A stretch of DNA of 10,891 nt from JAJYKN01 sp045403145 (GTDB lineage Bacteria > Nitrospirota > UBA9217), in the NCBI GenBank assembly GCA_045403145.1, contig JAXIPA010000066.1, positions 1 through 10,891 on the forward strand, given 5' to 3'. Below are positions 1 through 7,697 of this stretch, in pieces. Below the pieces are notes generated by a model that was not told the DNA's origin, did no database searches, and saw only the letters and a program-made list of their open reading frames with translations. The first letter of the stretch is position 1; each line of letters opens with the position of its first letter. A program made the position numbers and the translations under genes.

Positions 1-464
1 GGGAAAAGCGCGTTCTGGACGAGTTGGACAAATGCCTGGTCCTCAGGCTGAGCTGGGTATTCGGCCCGGGCAGACAGAACTTCATCTTCAAACTTACACA
101 GTGGGCGGCAAGCAACGAGTTCCTCAAGATCGCCTGCGACGAGTTCTCGGTGCCGACCTATACGGGCACCGTGGTGGACGTCACACTCAAAGCCCTCGAC
201 CAGGGCCTGACCGGCAGGTATCATCTCACGAACAGCGGTTTCTGCTCCCGGTACGAATGGGCAAGGTTGGTTTTAAACAGTCTGGGCATCAGGAAATTCA
301 TCAGGCCCGTTTCCATGGACGCATTCAACCTCCCGGCGAAACGGCCGAAGTTCTCAGCCATGGACAACGGGAGGATCGCCGGCCTGTTGAACATGCCCAT
401 TCCCGTCTGGGACGAGGCGGTCAGATCATTTTTGAACGAAGGCGGATTGACTCATGAACCGTAA
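1..464 (+). CDS. rmlD: dTDP-4-dehydrorhamnose reductase, C-terminal part (5' end outside window)
   Basis: This enzyme performs the last step of dTDP-L-rhamnose synthesis, the NADPH-dependent reduction of dTDP-4-dehydro-L-rhamnose in the cytoplasm. The frame is open from base 3 to the TAA at 462-464, giving about 154 residues, so the N-terminal Rossmann half lies upstream of the window. A TTG at 24 could be mistaken for a start, but the reading frame runs through it without a break. Visible family signatures are the strand LRLSWVFGPG followed by NF, the GRYHLTNSG segment before SRYEWA, and the C-terminal KRPKFSAMDN, which matches the RPxxSxLd region of RmlD proteins. The end overlaps the start of rmlB by 11 bases, which fits a rhamnose operon. 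Other extended-SDR reductases are possible but less likely given the C-terminal signature and the rmlB neighbour. Confidence 0.85.
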   Translation, partial: EKRVLDELDKCLVLRLSWVFGPGRQNFIFKLTQWAASNEFLKIACDEFSVPTYTGTVVDVTLKALDQGLTGRYHLTNSGFCSRYEWARLVLNSLGIRKFIRPVSMDAFNLPAKRPKFSAMDNGRIAGLLNMPIPVWDEAVRSFLNEGGLTHEP

Positions 465-1596
465 CGGCAAACAGGCATCAGCGTCCCCCGATCCACGGAC
501 AGCGAACATCCTCGTGACCGGCGGCGCCGGCTTCATCGGGTCCAATTTCATCAGATATGTTTTTGAAAAAAGCGGGTTCACGGGCTCACTCGTCAACTAC
601 GACAAGCTGACCTATGCCGGCAACCTCATGAACCTGTCGGACATCGACAAAAAATTCGGCGGCACGGGCTACTTTTTCGAACGCGGAGACATCAGGGATT
701 ACCAGACGATCAAGGAGGTCATCGCGAAACACCGGATCAGCATCATCGTCCACTTTGCGGCTGAAAGCCATGTGGACCGTTCCATCTTCGGGCCGAAGGA
801 ATTCGTCGAAACCAACGTCAACGGCACCTTCAGCCTGATAGAGGCCGCACGCCAACTCTGGCAGGAGCGGACCGACGTGCGGTTCCACCATATCAGCACC
901 GACGAGGTCTATGGGTCCCTCGGCGAAACAGGCGCCTTTTTCGAAACGACGCCCTATGACCCGCGCAGTCCCTACTCCGCGTCCAAGGCGGCCTCGGACC
1001 ATCTGGTACGGGCCTACTTCCATACCTACGGCCTCCCCGTGACCGTTTCGAACTGCTCGAACAACTACGGGCCCTATCATTTCCCGGAGAAACTGGTCCC
1101 GCTCGTCATCCTGAACGCCGTCGAAGGAAAGCCTCTGCCGGTCTACGGCGACGGCATGAACGTACGCGACTGGCTCTATGTCGAAGACCACTGTGAAGCG
1201 GTGTGGCGGATCCTCGAAAAGGGCAGGGTGGGCGAGACCTATAACATCGGTGGAGAATGCGAGAAGCGGAACATCGAGGTGGTCAATTCGATCTGCGCTG
1301 TGCTGGAGGAACTTCGCCCCACAGGGGATAATCCTTCAATCCGCAATCCGAAATCCGAAATCCGAAATTACCGGGACCTCATCACCTTCGTCGGCGACCG
1401 TCCCGGCCACGACCGCCGCTACGCCATCAACTGCGACAAGATCAAAACAGAACTGGGCTGGACACAGCGTCACGGGTTCGAGGACGGTCTGCGCGAGACG
1501 GTTGCCTGGTACCTCCGCAACACCGAATGGGTGAATAACATCAGGAGCGGAGAATACACAAAATGGATAGAGAAGAACTATACATCCAGGTTGTGA
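454..1596 (+). CDS. rmlB: dTDP-glucose 4,6-dehydratase
   Basis: RmlB converts dTDP-glucose to dTDP-4-keto-6-deoxyglucose using bound NAD+, the second step towards dTDP-rhamnose. The 380-residue product is an extended SDR: nucleotide-binding GGAGFIG at residues 23-29, the AAESHVDRSI segment at 102-111, the catalytic TDE triplet at 149-151, and YSASK with Tyr174 and Lys178. NNYGPYHFPEKLVP (203-216) and DRPGHDRRYAI (315-325) are hallmarks of RmlB rather than of UDP-galactose epimerase. The protein is longer than the usual 340-360 residues for two visible reasons. It has a 17-residue polar leader before the first beta strand, and residues 294-305 are an extra stretch encoded by a 7-bp tandem repeat. 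The ATG at 454 has aaggcgg nine bases upstream and overlaps rmlD. No later ATG precedes the Rossmann motif, so the leader is probably translated unless a GTG/TTG is used. Confidence 0.95.
   Translation: MNRNGKQASASPDPRTANILVTGGAGFIGSNFIRYVFEKSGFTGSLVNYDKLTYAGNLMNLSDIDKKFGGTGYFFERGDIRDYQTIKEVIAKHRISIIVHFAAESHVDRSIFGPKEFVETNVNGTFSLIEAARQLWQERTDVRFHHISTDEVYGSLGETGAFFETTPYDPRSPYSASKAASDHLVRAYFHTYGLPVTVSNCSNNYGPYHFPEKLVPLVILNAVEGKPLPVYGDGMNVRDWLYVEDHCEAVWRILEKGRVGETYNIGGECEKRNIEVVNSICAVLEELRPTGDNPSIRNPKSEIRNYRDLITFVGDRPGHDRRYAINCDKIKTELGWTQRHGFEDGLRETVAWYLRNTEWVNNIRSGEYTKWIEKNYTSRL
1337..1368 (+). repeat. 7-bp tandem repeat inside rmlB
   Basis: Four head-to-tail heptamers, two of caatccg and two of aaatccg, start at 1337, 1344, 1351 and 1358, followed by a partial fifth copy (aaat). 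Because 7 is not a multiple of 3, the array reads as a non-repeating peptide, SIRNPKSEIRN. It falls between the RmlB helix ending in EELRP and the strand beginning RDLITFV, where most RmlB proteins have only a short linker. The same kind of array is common between genes in several bacterial groups, which suggests it is an insertion of intergenic repeat material that kept the frame. Confidence 0.8.
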
Positions 1597-1645
1597 AGAC
1601 GGTTCACTGTTCAACGATTTGAGGTAGTTCGTAAACGAATTTATT

Positions 1646-1750
1646 GTCATTCCCGCGAACGCGGGAATCCATTTTGAAGTTTGTCATAAACAGCCAGTGG
1701 ATACCTGCTCCCCGATTTAATCATTCGAGGACAAGTTTCGCAGGTATGAC
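1646..1750. repeat. Dispersed double-hairpin repeat element, copy 1
   Basis: This MITE-like palindromic element fills most of the 180-base gap between rmlB and ugd. The left end gtcattcccg and the right end caggtatgac are imperfect inverted termini. The left hairpin is perfect: attcccgcg (1649-1657) pairs with cgcgggaat (1660-1668). At the right, atacctgc (1701-1708) pairs with gcaggtat (1740-1747) over a 31-base loop. It shares its left terminus, the gggaatccatttt segment and its two-hairpin layout with the copy at 8681-8772. It encodes no transposase. An ORF reading through it (1644-1850) gives a SFPRTRESI...SFAGMT type peptide, which is translated repeat and not a gene. Confidence 0.8.
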
Positions 1751-1776
1751 AACAGGCGGAAGAAGAAAGGACATCC

Positions 1777-3111
1777 ATGAGAATTTCAGTAATCGGCACA
1801 GGCTACGTCGGTCTGGTGACCGGCACGTGTCTCGCCGAGAGCGGCAATGATGTCGTCTGCATGGACATCGACAAGAGAAAGATCGAGAAGCTCAACTCCG
1901 GCGTCGTGCCCATTTATGAACCGGGTCTTGAGGAGCTGATCAAACGGAACGTCAGCCACGGCCGGCTGGGCTTTACCACGGACATGGCCAAGGCGGTGCG
2001 TCATGGGGAACTGATCTTCATCGCCGTCGGCACGCCACCCGGAGAAGACGGGTCCGCGGACCTCAAATACGTGCTCCTCGCGGCAAAAGCGATCGGGAAG
2101 CACATGAACGGGTACAAGGTCGTCATCAACAAGAGCACGGTCCCCGTGGGTACGGCGGACAAGGTCAGGGCCGCTGTCGCGAACGAAACCAGGTTCAAGT
2201 TCGACGTCGTTTCCAATCCGGAATTTCTCAAGGAAGGGGCCGCAATCGAAGACTTCATGAAACCGGACAGAGTGGTGATCGGCGCCGACTCAGCGAAAGC
2301 CGTGGAAATCATGGAGGAGCTTTACACGCCCTTCGTCCGCAAAGGGGACCGCATCCTCGTCATGGACGTCAAAAGCGCGGAAATGACAAAATACGCGTCG
2401 AACGCGATGCTCGCGACCAAAATATCGTTCATCAATGAAATGGCGCTCATCTGCGCCGGTCTCGGCGCCGACATAGACAGCGTTCGCAGGGGCATGGGCT
2501 TTGACCGCCGGATCGGTTTCGAGTTCCTCTTTCCCGGCGTGGGATACGGCGGTTCCTGTTTTCCGAAAGACGTGAAGGCGCTTGCTCAAACGGCAAAAGA
2601 GTGCTGTGTCGACGCCAAGGTCCTGCAATCCGTTGAATCGGTGAACGAACGCCAGAAAAGACTGCTCTCGGACATGATCCTTCGCCATTTCACCGGCAAA
2701 GCGGCGAAGACCGGAAGCGTCGCAAAAAAACCTCTCGCGGGAAAAACGATTGCGGTCTGGGGCCTTTCGTTCAAGCCGCGCACCGACGACATGCGGGAAG
2801 CCCCGTCGGTAGTCATCATCAACAATCTTCTTCGCGCCGGGGCCGCGGTCAGGGCGCACGATCCTGTGGCGATGGAGGAAGCACGTAAGATTTTCAAGAA
2901 CAGGATACGGTATCTGGATGACGACTATGAGACGCTTCAGGGATCCGATGCCCTTGCGGTCGTGACCGAGTGGAGTGAATTCCGGACGCCTGATTTTCAG
3001 AAAATAAAACAGCTCCTGAAAAAACCGGTCATTTTCGACGGAAGGAACATCTACAATAAGGAAGAGCTCCGGAAGCGGGGTTTCACGTATTACGGCATTG
3101 GGAGAAGATGA
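1777..3111 (+). CDS. ugd: UDP-glucose 6-dehydrogenase
   Basis: This cytoplasmic enzyme oxidises UDP-glucose to UDP-glucuronate with two NAD+. The 444-residue protein has the family's normal size and order: an N-terminal NAD-binding GTGYVGLVTG (residues 7-16), GTPPGEDGSADL (85-96), the NKSTVPVGT strand (118-126), SNPEFLKEGAAIEDF (146-160), the central dimerisation region with Lys205 and Asn209 in TKYASNAMLATK, and GVGYGGSCFPKDVKAL (254-269) with catalytic Cys261. A C-terminal UDP-binding domain begins at WGLSFKPRTDDMREAPS (328-344). The ATG at 1777 has a good ribosome binding site, aaagga at 1766-1771. The next gene is a UDP-glucuronate decarboxylase, so the product is probably passed to UDP-xylose and may also serve as UDP-glucuronate for polysaccharide. 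The symbol could equally be tuaD or udg, since naming varies by species. Confidence 0.95.
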   Translation: MRISVIGTGYVGLVTGTCLAESGNDVVCMDIDKRKIEKLNSGVVPIYEPGLEELIKRNVSHGRLGFTTDMAKAVRHGELIFIAVGTPPGEDGSADLKYVLLAAKAIGKHMNGYKVVINKSTVPVGTADKVRAAVANETRFKFDVVSNPEFLKEGAAIEDFMKPDRVVIGADSAKAVEIMEELYTPFVRKGDRILVMDVKSAEMTKYASNAMLATKISFINEMALICAGLGADIDSVRRGMGFDRRIGFEFLFPGVGYGGSCFPKDVKALAQTAKECCVDAKVLQSVESVNERQKRLLSDMILRHFTGKAAKTGSVAKKPLAGKTIAVWGLSFKPRTDDMREAPSVVIINNLLRAGAAVRAHDPVAMEEARKIFKNRIRYLDDDYETLQGSDALAVVTEWSEFRTPDFQKIKQLLKKPVIFDGRNIYNKEELRKRGFTYYGIGRR

Positions 3112-3112
3112 G

Positions 3113-3180
3113 CATAGCGCATGGCGCATAGAGCATGGCGTAAAGATACTACGCTATGCGCTTCGCGCTCTGCTCTCTGA
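3113..3180. repeat. gcgcata-type palindromic intergenic repeat
   Basis: The sequence between ugd and the UDP-glucuronate decarboxylase gene is dominated by an imperfect palindrome. The inner arms at 3124-3142 and 3150-3168 match at 15 of 19 positions around a 7-base loop, aagatac. The left flank repeats gcatagcgcatggcgcata-like units. It resembles short gcatagcgc-rich repeats seen between genes in other deltaproteobacterial-type genomes, though I have only one copy here. It lies in frame with the downstream gene, so an upstream start would give that protein a spurious leader containing HSAWRIEHGVKILRYAL. Confidence 0.65.
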
Positions 3181-3187
3181 AGTTAAC

Positions 3188-3193
3188 AAGGAG
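3188..3193 (+). promoter_or_regulatory. Ribosome binding site deciding the UDP-glucuronate decarboxylase start
   Basis: A consensus aaggag lies six bases before the ATG at 3200. It settles the start there rather than at the in-frame ATG at 3098, which lies inside ugd and would add 34 residues read from the palindromic repeat. Confidence 0.85.
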
Positions 3194-3199
3194 AAATCA

Positions 3200-4135
3200 A
3201 TGCGAATACTCGTAACCGGCGGCGCCGGTTTTTTAGGGTCCCACCTTTGCGAACGCCTGCTGAACGACGGGCATGAAGTGATCTGCCTGGACAATTTTTT
3301 CACCGGCAGAAAGAAAAACCTGCGGCGCCTCATGAGCAACCCGGACTTCGAACTCATCCGGCATGACGTCACGCTCCCGGTCCTGGTCGAAGCTGACCGC
3401 ATCTTTCATCTGGCCTGCCCAGCGTCGCCCATCCATTACCAGTACAACGCCATCAAGACCATCAAGGCCAACGTGATGGGCACGATCAATATGCTCGGCA
3501 TCGCCAAGCGGGTCCGGGCGAGGATCCTCTTCGCGTCCACGTCGGAGGTGTACGGCGACCCCGCGGTGCACCCGCAAACAGAGGACTACTGGGGCAATGT
3601 GAACACCATCGGCATCCGGAGCTGTTACGACGAGGGCAAGCGGGTGGCGGAGACCCTGATGATGGACTACCATCGCCAGAACGGCGTCGATATCCGGATC
3701 GTGCGCATCTTCAATACCTACGGACCCCGCATGCTCGCGGACGACGGCAGGGTCGTCTCCAACTTCATCATCCAGGCCTTGAAGGGAGAGGACATTACGG
3801 TCTACGGCAGGGGCTCGCAGACCCGCTCGTTCTGCTACGTCGATGACCTGATCGAGGGGTTGGTCCGCATGATGGACGTGGAAAAATTTACGGGCCCCGT
3901 GAACCTGGGGAACCCGGAAGAGTACACGATCCTCGAGCTCGCGCAAAAGATCATCGCCATGACGGGTTCGAAATCGAAGATCTCCTACAAGCCGCTTCCT
4001 TCCGACGACCCGACGCAGCGCCAGCCGGACATCACACTCGCAGGACAAAAGCTCGGGTGGAAACCTGCTGTCTCCGTGACCGAAGGCCTGACGAGGACCA
4101 TCGAGTATTTCAGAAAAGAACTCAATAACCCCTAA
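3200..4135 (+). CDS. uxs: UDP-glucuronate decarboxylase (UDP-xylose synthase)
   Basis: The enzyme decarboxylates UDP-glucuronate to UDP-xylose with recycled NAD+, using the product of the gene just upstream. Starting at 3200 the protein has 311 residues, the usual size for bacterial UXS. It is an extended SDR with GGAGFLG at 7-13, HLACPASPIHYQYN at 70-83, catalytic TSE at 114-116, and YDEGK with Tyr143 and Lys147. SCYDEGKRVAETL is characteristic of UXS-type enzymes rather than epimerases, as are IFNTYGPRM (170-178), GSQTRSFCYVDDL (205-217) and RQPD with Arg274. The product is a donor for xylose in LPS or exopolysaccharide. A bifunctional ArnA-like enzyme is excluded because there is no formyltransferase domain and the length is that of the single domain. 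I cannot exclude a relative that makes another UDP-pentose. Confidence 0.9.
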   Translation: MRILVTGGAGFLGSHLCERLLNDGHEVICLDNFFTGRKKNLRRLMSNPDFELIRHDVTLPVLVEADRIFHLACPASPIHYQYNAIKTIKANVMGTINMLGIAKRVRARILFASTSEVYGDPAVHPQTEDYWGNVNTIGIRSCYDEGKRVAETLMMDYHRQNGVDIRIVRIFNTYGPRMLADDGRVVSNFIIQALKGEDITVYGRGSQTRSFCYVDDLIEGLVRMMDVEKFTGPVNLGNPEEYTILELAQKIIAMTGSKSKISYKPLPSDDPTQRQPDITLAGQKLGWKPAVSVTEGLTRTIEYFRKELNNP

Positions 4136-4150
4136 ACGGGAAGAAATTTT

Positions 4151-4248
4151 GCCACAGAGGACACAGAGGGCACGGAGAAAAGCTTAAATGTTGTTATAAT
4201 TCCATTTTCATTCTTGTTTCCCTCTGTGTTCTCAGTGATCTCTGTGGC
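4151..4248. repeat. ccacagagg-type inverted repeat between uxs and kdsB
   Basis: The 176-base gap between uxs and kdsB contains an inverted repeat. The outer arms gccacaga (4151-4158) and tctgtggc (4241-4248) are perfect, and cacagaggg (4162-4170) matches ccctctgtg (4220-4228) in inverted order. The two pairs are separated by 3 bases on one side and 12 on the other. The AT-richer centre holds a tataat hexamer at 4195-4200, but no convincing -35 box sits at the right distance, so I do not call a promoter. Repeats of this ccacagag...ctctgtgg kind occur between genes in many environmental bacterial genomes. A related half is at 10798-10817. The remaining bases before kdsB (4249-4311) show no clear signal. 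Confidence 0.7.
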
Positions 4249-4311
4249 TGAAAAGTTTTCCGGCTGGGTCAGGATTTAGTTATTGAGATTCAGTGTTTAT
4301 GGCGTCTTTCC

Positions 4312-5076
4312 ATGAAAAATAAAATCATTGCCATCATCCCCGCCCGCTACGGCTCCACCCGCTTTCCCGGCAAGGCGCTCGCCAGGATCAAGGACAAACC
4401 CATGATCCAGTGGGTCTATGAGCGCACAAAACAATCGCGCCTGGTCAACGGGGTCGTCGTTGCGACCGATGACGAACGCATCATGCGCGCCGTCGCTTCC
4501 TTCGGCGGCGAAGCGGTCATGACCTCCTCCTCGCACCAGACGGGGACGGACCGGATCGCCGAGGTCGCGCGGGCGATCGACTGTGGGCTCGTGGTGAACG
4601 TGCAGGGCGACGAACCGCTTATCCGGCCCGAGATGATCGATGAGGCCGTCCTACCGCTCGTCGAGGACCCTTCCATCCCCATGGGCACGCTCGGCAAAAA
4701 GATCGAGAACCCGGCAGAGGCGTTCGATCCGAACGTGGTCAAGGTGGTCTTCGACAGAAACGGTTTTGCTCTCTATTTTTCCCGCGCGCCCATCCCCTGG
4801 GACCGCGATCGCTGGGCGGGGAAAAAATCCTTCGCGGAACTGACCCCGGACAGCGCGATGTACAAGCATATCGGGCTGTACGTATATCGACGCGATTTTC
4901 TGCTGCGCTACTCAGGAATGCCCCAGACCGCGCTGGAAACAGTCGAAAAGCTGGAGCAGCTTCGCGCGCTGGAACACGGCCACCGGATCAAGGTGGTCGC
5001 CACCAGGCACGAGTCCTTTGGTGTTGACATCCCGGAGGATTTGAGTAAAATACTGAGTTGTCTTGATGATACATAA
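4312..5076 (+). CDS. kdsB: 3-deoxy-manno-octulosonate cytidylyltransferase (CMP-KDO synthetase)
   Basis: KdsB activates KDO with CTP to form CMP-KDO, the donor for the KDO transferase that builds the inner core on lipid A. The 254-residue size is standard. Visible motifs are IPARYGSTRFPGK (residues 9-21, nucleotide loop), VVATDD (49-54), TGTDR (77-81), VQGDEP with metal-binding Asp100, FSRAPIPW (156-163), HIGLYVYRRDFL (186-197), LEQLRALEHG (214-223), and GVDIPEDL with Asp239. These distinguish it from NeuA-type CMP-sialate synthetases. ATG 4312 is the first codon fitting the N-terminal MKNKIIAIIPAR; the ATG at 4299 is out of frame. No strong Shine-Dalgarno sequence is visible. It heads the KDO gene group and is followed after 129 bases by pyrG, which supplies its CTP substrate. 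Confidence 0.97.
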   Translation: MKNKIIAIIPARYGSTRFPGKALARIKDKPMIQWVYERTKQSRLVNGVVVATDDERIMRAVASFGGEAVMTSSSHQTGTDRIAEVARAIDCGLVVNVQGDEPLIRPEMIDEAVLPLVEDPSIPMGTLGKKIENPAEAFDPNVVKVVFDRNGFALYFSRAPIPWDRDRWAGKKSFAELTPDSAMYKHIGLYVYRRDFLLRYSGMPQTALETVEKLEQLRALEHGHRIKVVATRHESFGVDIPEDLSKILSCLDDT

Positions 5077-5081
5077 CCACT

Positions 5082-5195
5082 CGGGACTTTGGAACCACAG
5101 GTCCCGCGATGACGCAGGACACGCGGTTTAAAATCAAGCCAGGCTCTCCCTTCAGTGTTGATCTGTGAGTCACGATAAAGTCGTGACCTGTGGTT
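5082..5195 (+). promoter_or_regulatory. Structured leader upstream of pyrG
   Basis: The gap between kdsB and pyrG can fold in competing ways. aaccacaggtc (5093-5103) is the exact inverted complement of gacctgtggtt (5185-5195) and could close a long domain. Its left arm overlaps a local hairpin, cgggac (5082-5087) with gtcccg (5101-5106). Its right arm overlaps another perfect hairpin, gtcacga (5169-5175) with tcgtgac (5181-5187) and a five-base loop. Inside the domain ccgcg (5104-5108) can pair with cgcgg (5122-5126). No U-run follows any stem, so a classical terminator is not supported. It may be cis-regulation of CTP synthase, an mRNA stability or processing signal, or another dispersed palindromic element. 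The pairing is seen directly; the function is unknown. Confidence 0.45.
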
Positions 5196-5207
5196 ATATT
5201 ATTCAAT

Positions 5208-5213
5208 GAGAGG
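5208..5213 (+). promoter_or_regulatory. Probable ribosome binding site of pyrG
   Basis: gagagg ends four bases before the ATG at 5218. The in-frame ATG at 5206 has only AT-rich, hairpin-flanking sequence upstream and no Shine-Dalgarno match, so 5218 is preferred. Confidence 0.6.
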
Positions 5214-5217
5214 CGTC

Positions 5218-6875
<1,658 letters not shown>

Positions 6876-6879
<4 letters not shown>

Positions 6880-7697
6880 CGAAAGAAATAAACATCCGCG
6901 GCGTCAAGATCGGCGCGAACAACCCCTTTGTCCTGATCGCGGGCCCGTGCGTCATAGAGTCCGAAAACGCCACCCTGGAAGCCGCGTCACGGCTTAAACG
7001 GATCGCCGCAGACCTCGGCATCCCGTTTATTTTCAAGTCGTCCTATGACAAGGCCAACCGCAGTTCGCTCAAGTCCTACCGCGGGCCGGGCCTGAAAGAA
7101 GGTCTGCGGATACTGGGCCGCGTAGCGGATGAGCTCGGCGTGCCGGTCCTGTCCGACGTGCACCGCTTCGAGGAGATCAGTCCCGCCGCGGAGGTGCTCG
7201 ACGTCATCCAGATCCCCGCGTTCCTGTGCAGGCAGACCGATTTCGTCATGGCAGTGGCGAAAACCGGCAAAGTCGTGAACATCAAGAAGGGGCAGTTCCT
7301 TGCGCCCTGGGACATCAAAAATGCCGCGGACAAAGCGGTGGCCGCCGGAAACGACAGGATCATCATCACTGAACGCGGAGTGTCCTTCGGCTACAATAAT
7401 CTCGTGGCGGACATGCGCAGCCTGCCCATCATGCGCGAGTTCGGCTTTCCCGTGATGTTCGACGCCACGCATTCCGTGCAGCTGCCCGGCGCGGCTGGGT
7501 CCGCCTCGTCCGGGGACCGGAAGTTCGTTCCCCACCTGACGCGGGCGGCCGTGGCCGCGGGCGTCGACGCCCTGTTCATGGAGGTCCATGCCTGCCCGGA
7601 CAAGGCGCTGTGCGACGGCCCCAACATGCTGAGCATCGATGAACTTCCCGCGCTCATGAAACAGGCGCAGGAGATCGACAGGATTGTAAAAAGATGA
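6876..7697 (+). CDS. kdsA: KDO-8-phosphate synthase, metal-dependent type
   Basis: KdsA condenses arabinose-5-phosphate with phosphoenolpyruvate to KDO-8-phosphate. The 273-residue TIM-barrel protein begins at a GTG that shares GTGA with the pyrG stop; ggggaagg lies just upstream. Motifs include IAGPCVIES (21-29), FKSSYDKANRSS (53-64), YRGPGL (68-73), VLSDVH (91-96), QIPAFLCRQTD (112-122), NIKKGQFLAPWD (135-146), FDATHSVQLPG (195-205), and ALFMEVHACPDKALCDGPN (232-250). By comparison with the Aquifex enzyme, Cys25, His199, Glu236 and Asp247 fill the four metal-ligand positions. Escherichia coli KdsA has Asn in place of this Cys, so this is the metal-dependent class. NeuB and DAHP synthases are excluded by KANRSS and the C-terminal DGPN. 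kdsD, which makes its arabinose-5-phosphate substrate, follows with a 4-base overlap. Confidence 0.97.

Noticed and set aside
1337..1368. A CRISPR-like or recombination-site reading of the heptamer array
   Set aside because: The units are directly adjacent 7-mers without spacers, inside a coding sequence; this is a simple tandem repeat.
1644..1850. A 68-codon plus-strand ORF between rmlB and ugd
   Set aside because: Its first half is translated double-hairpin repeat and its second half overlaps the ugd start in another frame, so it is not a gene.
2290..3129. A 279-codon minus-strand frame opposite ugd
   Set aside because: It is a shadow of a conserved gene with no ribosome binding site or recognisable motif.
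4195..4200. A perfect tataat hexamer upstream of kdsB
   Set aside because: No acceptable -35 box lies 15-19 bases upstream, and the hexamer sits in the AT-rich loop of a palindromic repeat, so a promoter call is not supported.
5169..5187. A rho-independent terminator between kdsB and pyrG
   Set aside because: The gtcacga/tcgtgac hairpin is perfect, but it is followed by ctgtggtta rather than a T-run, and the genes downstream continue the same pathway.
5206..5217. The earlier in-frame ATG of pyrG
   Set aside because: It lacks a Shine-Dalgarno sequence, whereas the ATG at 5218 has gagagg four bases upstream and gives the usual N-terminus.
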